DNA from: Diogma glabrata
Lineage: Eukaryota > Arthropoda > Insecta > Diptera > Cylindrotomidae
Assembly (NCBI GenBank): GCA_963693315.1
Contig: OY856186.1
Location: forward strand, 93,833,127-93,897,126
Direction of reading: 5' to 3'
Length of the DNA stretch: 64,000 nt
The position numbers and the translations under genes are program-made. Shown piece after piece: positions 22,595 through 33,348 of the stretch (its first letter is position 1; each line of letters begins with the position of its first letter). The notes below the pieces were generated by a model. It was given only the letters and a program-made list of their open reading frames with translations. It had not been told where the DNA came from and made no database searches.

Positions 22595-23663
22595 TGTACC
22601 CATGAGAAGGTTATTTTACATGCGGTTCGAGGAACGCCTAAAAGAGAAGGTAATTTTTGCAAAGGAGACAAATATAAGAGAAAATGAATAATTTATAAAG
22701 GCGAAGATTTATTTAGTCGAGCCAAAACAATCAGGTTATGAACTTTTTGTATGTGTCGTCAGGAAATATTTTAATACACAAGCAAATCCTTTCGGACCAA
22801 TTTTCAAAGGAACTCAACAATTCAACCTTTTTAACTGAGTACCACTATATTATACCAGATAAAACAATTATTTTCTCAAAATATTTTCCTGTTCCGACAA
22901 CCAAATAGATTTCGTGAATGTTTTTTTATAATATTATGATACACTATATAGTAAAACATGCTTATTTCAAATATTATATCATTTGAATATGATTTAAGCA
23001 CACGGTCCGACGCACAGTAAAAATGGATTTAATTATAATTTTAGAACTAACATATTTCGCTATAACAAACCTGTCCCTACGCTTGACAAATAATATGCCA
23101 ATCAAATACAATTTATGAGACTCATTAGCATAAAAATCATACCAAAAAATCGTGAATTGATTACCAAAAACTCCACCACATAACTCCATTTCAGAGCATT
23201 AAAAAAAAAACCTTAAATTCAGTTTTTTTCTCTAATACCAAAAACATCTAAAATTTTCAGATTTCGATAAAAGATGTACGATGCTGCAGCTAAGACAGTA
23301 TAGAAAATTGTTCCATTATAGTGCTATAGGAGTAAATAAAAAATTTATGTTAACAGAATCAATTATGTACGTATAGAATAGTACATTCTTGTATGAGCTT
23401 AGAATGATGGCAATTCTTCACAAGGATGAATTTTGCGGAACGGGCAAGTGAGTGGAGATAATCATCCGAGTGAAAAATTGCCATTATCCTATGTGAGTAC
23501 AAGATGCTATTTTATTCAAGACTGCAAAATATTTCCAATAATTTTCAGTTTGGCTCCCAAAGTTTTTATCAACCATTAAAAAATACATTACAAAAAAACA
23601 TTTTCACGTAAAATTTTATATTATATATATATTCTCATTCTAACCTTTTGATATTACGTTATA
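22595..23663. other. AT-rich stretch with one hairpin
   Basis: No gene recognised. About 23381-23512 forms an imperfect long hairpin: GTACATTCTTGTATGAGC and GATGGCAATTCTTCAC pair with GAGTGAAAAATTGCCATTAT and GTGAGTACAAGATG. It has a GC-richer apex (GCGGAACGGGCAAG) like the other hairpin elements in the window. Confidence 0.5.
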
Positions 23664-24239
23664 TACACCCAACTCTTTTTTTAAACGGTAGATGCGTTCC
23701 TAAGAAATACGTTTAAAAAAAAATCGTTTAAAAAAATACATGAGACGTATGGTAAATCTGGGGATACGTTTCACGACATTTAAAAATCGTGTAACTTCAA
23801 AAATTTCACACAAAAATCCGTGCAAAAAAAAAACACTATATTACATATACATAAAACAAAAACCAGGAAACATTCGGCTGGAACAAAACAGGTTGCAGTG
23901 ACTGAATTTTTCTTTTAGTGCAATCGTTCCCGAAGAAGAAACTATAAGTTAACAAACAAGGAAGCAAAAACCAAACAAAATTTCAGGAAAATGTGGATCG
24001 CGGCGACCAAAAAAGGCTCGAATACCACCATAAAATCCAAGATGTTGGAAATTCCTGAAAAAATCAAGCTATTTTGTATTAATAAGTCTGATTAAAATAA
24101 TATTAATTGTGGATTATTTGGTAATAAAATACGTATCCGAAAGTGAGACTTTTATTAAAATTGGCCCAGCGGTTCCAAAGTTATCCCAGTTTTTTAATGT
24201 TAACGTTTTTTCTGCCTCAGTCCTTATGAGGATTATAAT

Positions 24240-26650
24240 AATAAAAAACATATCAAAATTTTTAAAAGACATCTGTTTAATATTGCCAATACAAAATTAA
24301 CAACCGATCTATTGAACTACGTAGCCCATCTTTGGAATAGCATATCTGAAAAAGGTGGTAAAACGTACTTATCGTATTACACATCTCAAAAGCATTTCAT
24401 TGAATCATGTGTGCCAATCTAAACAATAAGCTCGTTTCATATTAATATCACACCGCAGTCGTGCATTCTGATTCATAGCTTTCACCGACCGATCGATACT
24501 GATATTTCGTTCATTATCTTTAGATGGCTTTTCTTCTTCTTTTTTCTCTCTATTTTTAATTAATATCAACGAACTGTTGACAATCACCAGTAACCCAATA
24601 AATATATTTGCAGATGATAGTACATTGCACAAGTCATTATTTTCTATGATCATTAAAATTGGCCAAATTTTTGTCATGCTGATTAACAGTTTTTCTAGGT
24701 TTTCGTTTACATTGGCGTGTTTCTCCATGAAGATAATCTTTAAAGGGTAAAATGGACGTACGAATAAATCCGGACCGGGGTCGGGGATAAATATAAACGA
24801 GGAGTTAGAAAAAATTCCCGATCAACGTATCAAAAAGTCTATTTGATCTATTTTAATTAGGGTTATACCGATCAGAAATATTGCCGCTTACCGATTGCCG
24901 ATTAATCGGCTTCCTTTATCGGCGGATACCGATTGGCTGTCGATTATTTGATGGAAATTAGTTTAAAAAATCTGCGCCAAGCATTTTTGAATTAGACTAT
25001 TAGTTAGAACAGGAGGCTTTTCTTCACAAGTCGGGACAATCCAGCAAAATCGGGACGCTTTGCAACCATAGTTTAAAATGTTATGCAAACGTCGCTATTA
25101 TTTATTTATTTATAGTTCGGCAATATTTTAAATAAAAAAATTCTGTAACTGTTGAAAGTGGTGTTTTGCATTTTTCTGGCCCCTATTTTCTTTTCGTAGG
25201 TAAAACAATCTGCCGCCCTCGGCTTATTTTTTACCCAATATCTAGGTCGACTGTAGCACATCTTGTGAATTCATGTATCTAGGAACGAATTTGTTGTCAT
25301 TATTTCAAGCATGGTTACTTTGGTATGGCAATAATAAAACTTACGTATTTATAAGACAGAAGCCATGGATGGCAAACTTCGAGAATCACGCTGCCATTGT
25401 GAGCCGTACGAGAAACTTCGCACTGAATATTTTAACACAAATCGAGTTTTTTGAATCCGAAATGAACTATTTACAGAGGCAGGAAGTTGGGCAAAATTTA
25501 AAAAAACTTATATGTCGATGGCAGTAATTATAGTACTTTATTTAAAAACAGCATTATTTTAAATTAATTTTTATCAAAAAATGCAGAAATACATAAACAT
25601 TTTTAATTCTCATATTTTTAAACAACCCCCAATCTTAAACTTATTTAAAAAGGTTTTCAAGTATGGCAGACTATGGTGTTTTATAATTTATAATTTATTG
25701 TGTTTAAAATGCAAACGATTAAAAACGCATGTGTTGATAATCGACCGATTAATCGGACAAAAAAACCAATACCGATTAGTCGGCAAAATTGCCGATTACC
25801 GGTTGCCTTCCGATTAATTGGTGGAACCATAATTTTAATTCTGCCAAAACACAGCCATTGATTTTTCCAGATCAAACAACAAGTGTTCAAACGATATTTC
25901 AATTAGTATAATATGTGACTAAGAAATAGACGAATGTAAAAGCATTCAGTTATTGGGTGTTTCAATTTCTAACGACTTACTCTGGAACGATCATATAATT
26001 GCGATGGCATAGACAGAGGAATCTCAGGCCTCATCAATAGATATCAAAAATTTACACCGCATTAATTACTTCATGGATCTACAAACCATAGAGTTTGAGT
26101 GTCAGGACAAGTTCCGTCTCGTGAAACCTGTCCATTATTTTCTAATCTATCTTTCTACCCCCATTTGTAAATCTTATTTTTGCCCCTATAAAGAGCATTT
26201 TTGTCAAGTTTATTGTTGTAAAAACAGAGTTTAGGGCGTTGCATCTCTTCCCATCTTGGCACTTTTGGACCTTACTCAAAACAAGCTATACGAATTGTCG
26301 AAGATTAAAATTTAACATCAAATCTTGATTACCTACAACGCCATCGCACTGTTGCTGAACTTGTTGTTTTTAATAAATGTCATCACCAGCAGTGCTTGAA
26401 TGTAATCGAATTAATCTTGCCTCTATCATATTCGTTTCCCCTATGCAAAAAATCAGGTTGTTGAGATCAGTCATTATTATAGTGACAGAATGCATAGACG
26501 TTTCTTTATCCCTTCACGCCTTTAAAGGTTTAAAACAAACGTTTATCAACACCTCAGAACGCATGCTGTTGTGCGACCAAACCTTAAAAAGAATTTGTCT
26601 TTTTGCGACACATATTATAATTCCTATTACCAACACTTTTTATTAAAAAC
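24240..26650 (+). pseudogene. Jockey/CR1-like LINE, RT to 3' end, split by a hAT
   Basis: In order the plus strand gives NISKFLKD, TTDLLNYVAHLWNSISEKGG, a gap, NIFADDSTLHKS (the catalytic F/Y-ADD block), then after the hAT YFNSAKTQPLIF, SIQLLGVSISNDLLWNDHI, QAIRIVED, NLTSNLDYLQRHRTVAELVV, FKTNVYQHLRTHAVV and CDTYYNSYYQHFLL. These are the RT palm, thumb and C-terminal tail of a jockey/CR1-like non-LTR element. Joining the flanks of the hAT and keeping one copy of its 8-bp duplication gives a continuous frame (LIYFNSAKTQ), which confirms that the LINE was intact at that point when the hAT arrived. Stops (for example after QAIRIVED) and a deletion of the DxxKAFD block show decay. It belongs to the same family as 9600-10290. 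Confidence 0.88.
24859..25832. mobile_element. hAT-like element with CGATTAATCGG subterminal repeats
   Basis: It starts AGGGTTATACCGATCAGAAA and ends in GGTGGAACCATAA. It is flanked by a perfect 8-bp duplication, TTTTAATT (24851-24858 and 25833-25840), as hAT elements make. Both ends are packed with ACCGATT, GCCGATTA and CGATTAATCGG words, a known style of hAT subterminal binding-site repeats. The interior frame at 25273-25527 (84 codons, with KPWMANFENHAAIVSRTRNF) is open and protein-like, but I recognise no hAT domain in it. At 974 bp it is a non-autonomous copy. Confidence 0.9.
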
Positions 26651-27008
26651 AGTCACATCTCTGGCCAAAGATCGACCGTTTATCTAAAAACAGTCAACCA
26701 CACATCTCTGGCCAAAAACTGACCGTCTTCTGATTACACTATCAAAAATAGTTTAAACAAATTTTTTTTGTGCAAGAACAATATATTAATAAAAAAAAAA
26801 TTATTAAATAAATTTATTTTACAAATTATTAAATAAAATTTCATTCGTGCAAGAACAAAATATTCGTGCAAAACGTATATTTTGTGAACCGTGTTAATTC
26901 AAAATCGTTTAAAAAAGGTCGTTTAAAAAAAAAGTTGGGTGAATTTGGTGAAACGTGTTATTTCAAAATCGTTTAAAAAAAGACCGTTTAAAAAAAGAGT
27001 TGGGTGTA

Positions 27009-27474
27009 CCAAAAAATGTTAAGCTTTGATTTTGTTAGAGGTATATTTAACGAACTATAGAATATTTACCGATCGGTATATTCTACAACAGTTAAAAGAA
27101 TGTGTAACATTACAATGGAATGGAAGACACAGTACACACACATGGAATGCATAATGCATATTCTATAATCTATAGCAGTCGTGGATAAAATGTCTTCCTT
27201 TTCTTAGAATTTTTAGATAAATAATTCAATTAAATTCGTCAATTACCTGTCATTAATAATTATTGTAGGTTTATTGTCACTAGTATCATGACTTATGAGG
27301 TTACTAAAATAATAACAACATTTGTTGTTGTTGATGTAGTTTTCCAAATTGCCAAGTAGTTTCATTGAAAGTAAGATAACGCTGCCAAGTACAAAAACTT
27401 AATTTTTCTGAATGAGTTCAATTCATTTTAAAATTAGCAAATTTAGCTAGAATTAAGAAAATTGTTTAATCAGT
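27009..27474. other. AT-rich non-coding stretch
   Basis: No gene or element end that I can support. Confidence 0.45.
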
Positions 27475-27622
27475 ATAGTAATTTCCCAAGGACGAAAGGA
27501 GTTTTCCAAAAAAATTTGAGAATTTATCACCGGTAAAGATGAATTCGTTTAGAAATGTTTTTGCCATTTTTGATTTCATTATATTTTATGCATTATACGT
27601 GAATTCTTCTTTTTATTCTGGC
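27475..27622. repeat. Partial copy of hairpin MITE (GAATTCGTTTAGAAAT type)
   Basis: CCCAAGGACGAAAGG, GAGAATTTATCACCGG, GAATTCGTTTAGAAATGTTT then TTGCCATTTTT, and CTGGCCTA near the end match the right half of the copies at 29638-29986 and 30131-30435. The mariner begins immediately after GGCCTA, so the mariner probably entered this MITE at a TA. Confidence 0.6.
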
Positions 27623-28919
27623 CTACTACTATTCAATAAGTCCGTAGGATGACACATAGATGGCGTTACTAGATTTTTTTCCATATGGTTTTTATTTAGT
27701 ACTAACCTTCAAACGATACGTGTATAAATTTGACAGCAATCTGACTATTTATTCGTGAGTTATAGCATTTTGTGTGAAGCAACTTTTGTTTTTGAAAAAA
27801 AAAATGGAAAAAAGTGAATTTCGAATTTTAATAAAGCATTGCTTTTTGATGAAAAAAAATACAGTGGAAACCAAACAATGGCTTGATAAACATTATCCAA
27901 ACTCTGCTCCATCGATACAAATGGTAGAGAAGTGGATTGCTGAATTTAAATGTGGTCGTACCAGCACAAAAGATGCAGAGCGCAGTGGACGCCCAAATGA
28001 GGCTGTTATTCCAGAAAACATAAAAAAACTCCACAAATTGGTTATGAACGATCGCAAATTGAAGGTGCACGAAATAGCTGACATTATAAAGGTAGCAGAT
28101 GGTAGTGTTTTTACCATTTTACATGAACATTTGGGTATGCGAAAGCTCTGTGCAAATTGGGTGCCGCATGAGCTCACAGTCGACCAAAAACAACAACGAA
28201 TCGATGCTTCGGAGGAGTCTATGGCACTGTAAAACCGCAGTAAAATGGAATTCTATCGTAGATATATGACAATGGATGAGACACGGCTTCATAATTACAC
28301 ACCAGAATCCAAAAGACAGTCAGCTGAGTGGACAGCAGTCGACGAACCGAATCCAAAGCGAGCAAAGACGCAACAGTCGGCCGGTAAGGTGATGGCGTCT
28401 GTATTTTGGGATACGAACGGAATGATATTCATCGACTATCTCCAAAAAGGAACCACCATCAACAGCGATTATTACTGTGAACTTTTGGATCGATTGAAGG
28501 CTGAAATCGCAAAGAAACGGCCTCAATTGCAAAAGAAAAAAGTGTTGTTTCACCAAGATAATGCACCGTGTCACAGATCGATGAAAACGATGGCAAAATT
28601 GAATGAATTGGGCTTTGAATTGCTTACCCACCCACCATATTCTCCAGATTTAGCCCCTAGCGACTTTTTCCTGTTTTCAGATCTCAAGAGAATGCTTGCT
28701 GGAAAGAAATTTAAGTCCAATGATGAAGTAATCGCTGAAACTGAGGCCTATTTTGACGAGAAAGAGAAATCATACTATAAAAGTGGTATAGAAAAGTTGG
28801 AAATTCGCTATACTCGTTGTATCGCCCTCGAAGGCAACTATGTTGAATAAAAAAATCGAGTTTTGTCAAAATGTTGTTTTTTTCTTACTTATCCTACGGA
28901 CTTATTGAATGACCTGTTA
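27623..28919 (+). mobile_element. Mariner element, irritans subfamily
   Basis: The inverted terminal repeats share ATTCAATAAGTCCGTAGGAT (27631-27650 and the complement at 28891-28910) and enclose a transposase gene of standard length. The total length of about 1.3 kb is normal for a mariner. The exact outermost bases and the TA duplication are not certain from the left side. This is the youngest-looking coding transposon in the window. Confidence 0.93.
27804..28850 (+). pseudogene. Mariner transposase, irritans type, one internal stop
   Basis: The transposase would cut and paste the element through a DD34D catalytic domain. The N-terminal helix-turn-helix region begins MEKSEFRILIKHCFLMKKN (27804). 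A GRTSTKDAERSGRP linker and the WVPHEL block follow. The three catalytic aspartates are in MTMDET (codon about 158), LFHQDNAPCH (about 252) and SPDLAPSD (about 287), with 34 residues between the last two. Reading runs in one frame for 348 codons, the usual length, except for a single TAA at 28230-28232 (codon 143), just before the catalytic domain. MDETR has Arg where Trp is usual. The start at 27804 is chosen over the upstream ATG at 27774 because it matches the family N-terminus. One nonsense mutation appears to be the main lesion. Confidence 0.93.
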
Positions 28920-29047
28920 TAAATCCACCCATCAAACAAAATTAATATTATCGAAAATTGAAAATAAACAAACAACCATAAAAATATTATAAATGGGAGA
29001 TACAATTAGTCCCTGGGCCGGTGCCGATTTCATGTGTGATGCTTTCC

Positions 29048-29554
29048 ACATATTTTATACTTTGTTAGGCGCCTGTCCTTGACGAGCCCGAAAACATTTG
29101 TTCCGTGATTTTTCTCAAATCGGCCGCTTATCCGTTCGACAAGCTCCGAAAAATGCCGATTGCCCAGGATCTTATAAATTTTTGTTATTTTTTTACTATG
29201 GGGGTTGAACTTGAACTAGATGAACTTGATTTAGAACACGAGGATAACATTGTCCGACAAAAAATTGTCTGATATTATCTAGTCCGACAACCCAAACATA
29301 CCAACCAAAATGTCAGTTGTCGGACTCGACAATAGCAGACACATTTTGGTCGGACAAGCTTACCCTCTTGTTCTAAAACAAATTTTCAACCCCCACAGTA
29401 AAAAAAAATGTGGTAGCAAATATACAAGATCGCGGGCAATCGGCATTTTTCAGAGCTTGCGGGGAACGCAAAAGCGGCCGATTTGAGACAAATCGCAAAA
29501 CAAATGTTTTCGGGCTCGTCAAGGCCAGGCGCCTCACGAAGAATAAAATATGTG
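29048..29554. mobile_element. Fully palindromic 0.5-kb element
   Basis: The arms 29048-29204 and 29392-29554 are inverted copies: CACATATTTTATACTTTGTT then AGGCGCC opposite GGCGCCTCACGAAGAATAAA then ATATGTG. CTTGACGAGCCCGAAAACAT, AAATCGGCCGCTT and AAAATGCCGATTGCCC are also mirrored. The centre is itself palindromic, with repeated GTCCGACAA/TTGTCGGAC words and ACACGAGG...CCTCTTGT. The 67-codon frame at 29410-29613 is chance. It is probably a MITE. Confidence 0.8.
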
Positions 29555-29637
29555 GTAATCAAAGAAATTCTCTAAAATGTATTAGAGAAATGAATTATAC
29601 TAATAACAAATGATTATATGTCGATATCAGTTACCTA

Positions 29638-29986
29638 TCAAATAATTCTGAAATAATTAACTGATATCGCAGTAAGCCAGACGTATAATTCATAAAAAAT
29701 ATATAAAGAAATGAAAAATGGCAAAAAATTTTCAGTTGTAATTGCCCAAGGGCGGTGATAATTCGAAATTATTTTTGCCAAAAATTTCGAAAGCAAGTAT
29801 ATTGATAAATGCACGAGGCCGTGGGCTTTTATCAATACCACTTGCTTGAGGAATTTTTCAAAAAATTATGAGAATTTATCAACGAACGAGGGGAATTCGT
29901 TTAGAAATTTTTTTGCCATTTTTCATCTTTTTGTATATTTTTCATGAATGGCCTACTGTGATATCAGTTAATTATTTCAAAATTGG
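29638..29986 (+). mobile_element. Hairpin MITE, copy 1
   Basis: TGAAATAATTAACTGATATC with CAGTAAGCCA at the left is mirrored by TGGCCTACTGTGATATCAGT then TAATTATTTCA at the right (29949-29986). GAAATGAAAAATGGCAAAAA is mirrored by TTTTTGCCATTTTTCAT. The interior holds CACGAGGCCGTGGGC flanked by CAAGTATATTGATAA and TTATCAATACCACTTG, giving another hairpin apex. Confidence 0.75.
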
Positions 29987-30130
29987 ATTGAAAATTTTTT
30001 GCCTTATAGTTTTATTTTAATTTAAATCACTGAAATTCTCTAAAATGTAATGATATCATTCAATTTCACAAATAACATTTGAATTTTACTAATAACAAAT
30101 ATTTATACGTCTGGCCTGCTGGGATATTAA

Positions 30131-30435
30131 AAATTATCAGTCTAATTTTGAAATAATTATCTGATATCACAGAAAGCCACCGTATAATTCATAAAAAATA
30201 TATAAAGAAATGAAAAATGGCAAAAAAATTTCTAAACGAATTTCCCTCGTTCGTTGATAAATTCTCATAAGTTTTTTCAAAATTCCTCAAGCAAGTGGTA
30301 TTGATAATAGCCCTCGGCCTACAGCCTCGTGCTCTTATCAATATACTTGCTTTCGAAATTTTTGGCAAAAAATTATTTCGAATTATCATCGCCCTTGGAA
30401 AATTACAACTGATAATTTTTGATATCCCAAATTGT
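30131..30435 (-). mobile_element. Hairpin MITE, copy 2 (inverted)
   Basis: It has the same ends as copy 1 (TTTTGAAATAATTATCTGAT then ATCACAG at the left) but with the interior reversed: GAATTTCCCTCGTTCGTTG precedes CAAGTGGTATTGATA, GCCCTCGGCCTACAGCCTCG and ATACTTGCTTTCGAAATTTT. A third piece (TATACTTGCTTTCGAAATTT then TTGGC) recurs at about 30645-30700. Copies 1 and 2 in opposite orientation make a large inverted pair. Confidence 0.7.
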
Positions 30436-31011
30436 TGAAATTGAATGATGTCATAACATTTTAGAGAATTTCATTGGTTTAAATTAAAATAAAACTAAGG
30501 CAAAACATTTTCAAAACATTTTCTTCTCATAAATATTTGTTATTAGTATAATTCAAATTTTATTGGTGAAATTGAATGATGTCATTACATTTTAGAGAAT
30601 TTCATTGGGTTAAATTAAAATAAAACTAAAGCAAAAAAATTTCAATATACTTGCTTTCGAAATTTTTGGCAAAAAATTATTTCGAATTATCACCGTGATA
30701 ATTTACCGTAATATATGTAAATTATTTAATAGTCGCCCTATTATTAATATAATTCAAATTTGATCTTAGAGAATTTCATTGGGTTGAATTGAAAAAGAAA
30801 CAATAAATTTTCACAAAAATGCCCTTAGACCAATTACTTATGAATTTGGCGTCAGGCTTTCGGTAACTGTCAAAAAATAAATTATTCTATACCTTTGTCA
30901 TATTATTTAGATAAACCAATTCTTTTTAAATTTAATTTTTCTTTAGTACAATTACAGTTTGCAGTAATAAAAAATATGAAACCAACTAATACGATATTTT
31001 ATTACTTTCAG
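30436..31011. other. AT-rich DNA with MITE flank duplicates, upstream of the Drgx-like exon
   Basis: The TTGAATGATGTCAT.ACATTT then TAGAGAATTTCATTGG segment occurs twice (about 30440-30480 and 30570-30610) with related pieces at 30010-30080 and 30765, which suggests segmental duplication around the MITEs. No promoter motif could be identified. The end of the stretch (ATTTTATTACTTTCAG) looks like a splice acceptor. Confidence 0.4.
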
Positions 31012-31135
31012 CTAGGGCCCGCCGCAGCGGGCCGAGGAATGTTTTGTTACCACTGCCCGCCAACACTTCATTCATCTGGATCAATTCCACCTAGAATACC
31101 AACTTTAGATTATCCATTTACTCCAACACATCCAT
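31012..31135 (+). CDS. Drgx: First coding exon of Drgx-like paired-class homeobox gene
   Basis: The coding part runs from ATG at 31039 to 31135: 32 codons (MFCYHCPPTLHSSGSIPPRI, then PTLDYPFTPTHP) plus one base. MFxxHCPP is the start I remember for DRGX (dorsal root ganglia homeobox, a neuronal paired-class transcription factor), and in insects a TLDYPF.P.HPY stretch precedes the homeodomain. The exon is bounded by a good acceptor (ATTACTTTCAG to 31011) and a consensus donor, CAT|GTAAGT, at 31136 (phase 1). A 27-base GC-rich leader (GGGCCCGCCGCAGCGGGCC) precedes the ATG. The open frame runs on upstream to 30895, but those codons are intronic in character. No homeodomain exon (KQRRNRTTF-like) was found downstream, so it must lie beyond the window or have been missed. 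Confidence 0.75.
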
Positions 31136-31211
31136 GTAAGTTAGAAAAATCAAGTTTAATAAAGAAATAATTTAATACTCTCCATACAACTATTGACCAT
31201 ACAACTGTTGA

Positions 31212-31460
31212 ATGTTTCCAATTCAATTTGTTTGTTACCATGATCAATATGAATTATCAAATCCAGAAGCAGAATTAAGAATTAATTTGCAAAAACTTTA
31301 TTTATTTGTCAGTAGTGACGATATTACAGATCAGCTCGATTTACTCACATAACGTTCAGCACAACAAAAAGCACTTGGTCAACAATTTTTATTGAAGATA
31401 TTTATACATACTGTCATGATGTATAAATCTAATTTCGCCGTTGTAACCGTCTGGTACATA
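31212..31460 (+). pseudogene. Unassigned protein-like segment with one in-frame stop
   Basis: From ATG 31212 the frame reads MFPIQFVCYHDQYELSNPEA, then ELRINLQKLYLFVSSDDITD and QLDLLT before TAA at 31350-31352. It continues in the same frame with RSAQQKALGQQFLLKIFIHT and VMMYKSNFAVVTVWY. The balanced, helix-rich composition and read-through continuity suggest a real protein, perhaps a processed pseudogene or exon fragment, but I do not recognise the family. It begins only 76 bases after the donor of the Drgx-like exon. Confidence 0.4.
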
Positions 31461-33339
31461 TACATATGTATTTATTTATTTACTTTTTTTTTATACTAAC
31501 CAATTCATTTTGATATCAAACTTCTTTTCATGTAGTATGTTGATGAAATTAAATTGAGAAATTTCATTTTCTGGTTTTATTTTTATTGATTTATTGAATT
31601 ATTGGGTTTCCTTTTTGTTACTTTGAATTTGTTACATTTGTTCAAATTTTTGCATTTCGATGTTTTTAATTTTTGTTTCATTTGATTAGATCCAGTAATT
31701 CGTTTATGTTTTGGTTAACTATTTTTTTGAGACAATTTATTCGATTTAATAATAAAGTTATTACGTTTCGTTTGGTAAATACGAAAGAAAAAGTTTCAGG
31801 ATTAATTTAATTAAATTAGATTACTGACATATAACGTTAGTGTAAAAATAACATAAGTTAACGAAAATGGTAAAATGCGGTTATTTTTGGAAAATTAGGG
31901 TGATTACCGGATAACGTTAAATAATAATAGGATTGTTTAAGGTTGCTAAGAAGTCAATCAAGTTCGTATTTCTACTGTTCTGGAGGATCAGGGATCAGTT
32001 GTGTAGACATTATAATGCCTGAAAAAATTTAACAATATTATTTGGCGTTTTGAAATTTGCTGTGAAAGATTATTGTTGTCTCCTAAGCGACTTTACAAAT
32101 AAAAAATAGAAAAACTATTGTTCAACGAGCATAGTAAAAGCGTTAACACTTGTGCTTTATGCTTTTATTTTCGTGAGACTAGTTTTACTATGTACTTTTT
32201 CTATAAATAAACAATTCAATTGAAACAAATTATTGTTGAGTCGGAATCGGATGATTCGGTTCAATTCCTAGTCAGGCCAAAGTGTTTTTATACAAAACAC
32301 TTTTTGATAGTCTATGATATATAAGGACCAACCATACAATTAAGACTTAATGCTTCAAGTGAGATTCAAGGGGTTGTTTATTTGAAAATTCAATAATTTA
32401 ATTTAAGTCATGTCTTTCGGTTTTCATAAAACTCGGTACATAAGCTTATATAGTGGTTTGCCATGTTTATGAAAGCAAAATTGCATTGTTTATTTATCTG
32501 TTTTTTCATTATTACTTTGGTCTGAAACACAATTGTTTTTTCAAGTATTGCAATATCGAGCCTATTGCAAAATCTTGCCCCCATTTTTGTGGCATTTCTC
32601 GACGCTTAAGGTCATGACTGTTCTAAAAAACCAAACAAAAATGTTCATCTGTCTGAAGGCCACCTGTGACAACCGAAGAAAACTAGAAATCTACTAGAGC
32701 GACTTCAAACATTTTGTTTCTAAGAATTACTTTCACCAATGACAAGAGCTGAAAGAACGATGTGTTTGATAATTGTATCGAAAGAGTGTCAAAAAAGCAT
32801 TAAGTGTGTCAAAAAAATGGTGATATTTTTTTGCTTAAAGAACATGTGGAAATCTTGATGGTCGTTATCTGTATGTGAAACTCAAAGCTTGATTATTGTT
32901 TATATTGTGTATATAAAAAATGGTTAACTCTGTCAAAAGAGTGATTTTCATACATACTGTTACCCAATTTTTTTGACAAACATATAATTTTTGAAATATT
33001 TTGAAGGAGAAACATTTGACACATAAAAGTAATTATTTGAACAACATGAAATATAGTTGAACATGAAATTGGATGTGAAATATACTTCTATACAGCTTCA
33101 GCTACTCCTTACTAATAGGAACCGTTTAAAAAAGTCAGGTTGTTTCAGATTAAATGTCGATTTTTTCGTAACAAATAATTATCTTTTAAAAAGAATTATT
33201 TCCGCTACATAAAATGTTTTCTGCAAAGTTTTCTGGAGTAATAGGAACAGCTGAGATGAAAAACTTAAGTCGGTTCATATTAAATATCATTTTTTCTTAA
33301 AAGTTGTAATTATTAAAAAGAAGCATATAGTATATATGA
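31461..33339 (+). other. Putative Drgx first-intron sequence, AT-rich
   Basis: If the Drgx exon call is right, this is intron. I see no exon, RNA gene or element end in it. Confidence 0.4.
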
Positions 33340-33348
33340 ATAGTAGAT

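Larger units (their letters stand above)
23666..27006. mobile_element. Pogo-like element with TA duplication, hosting a LINE
   Basis: The left end CACCCAACTCTTTTTTTAAA then CGGTAGATGCGTTCC and the right end (minus strand) CACCCAACTCTTTTTTTAAA then CGGTC are bordered by TA (23664-23665 and 27007-27008). Further inside both ends, CGTTTAAAAAA words recur in subterminal positions. The terminal sequence and TA duplication fit the Tc1/mariner/pogo superfamily. No transposase of its own is visible. The interior is occupied by a jockey-like LINE (24240-26650), which in turn contains a hAT (24859-25832). Confidence 0.85.

Noticed and set aside
25273..25527. 84-codon frame inside the hAT as a host gene
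   Set aside because: Protein-like, but no known domain, splice context or homologue could be recognised. Left as unassigned interior of the element.
27828..28631. Minus-strand frames over the mariner
   Set aside because: Antisense shadows of the transposase.
30895..31038. Upstream extension of the Drgx-like frame
   Set aside because: The codons before 31039 are A/T-rich and end in a splice-acceptor-like tract. The family N-terminus starts at the ATG at 31039.
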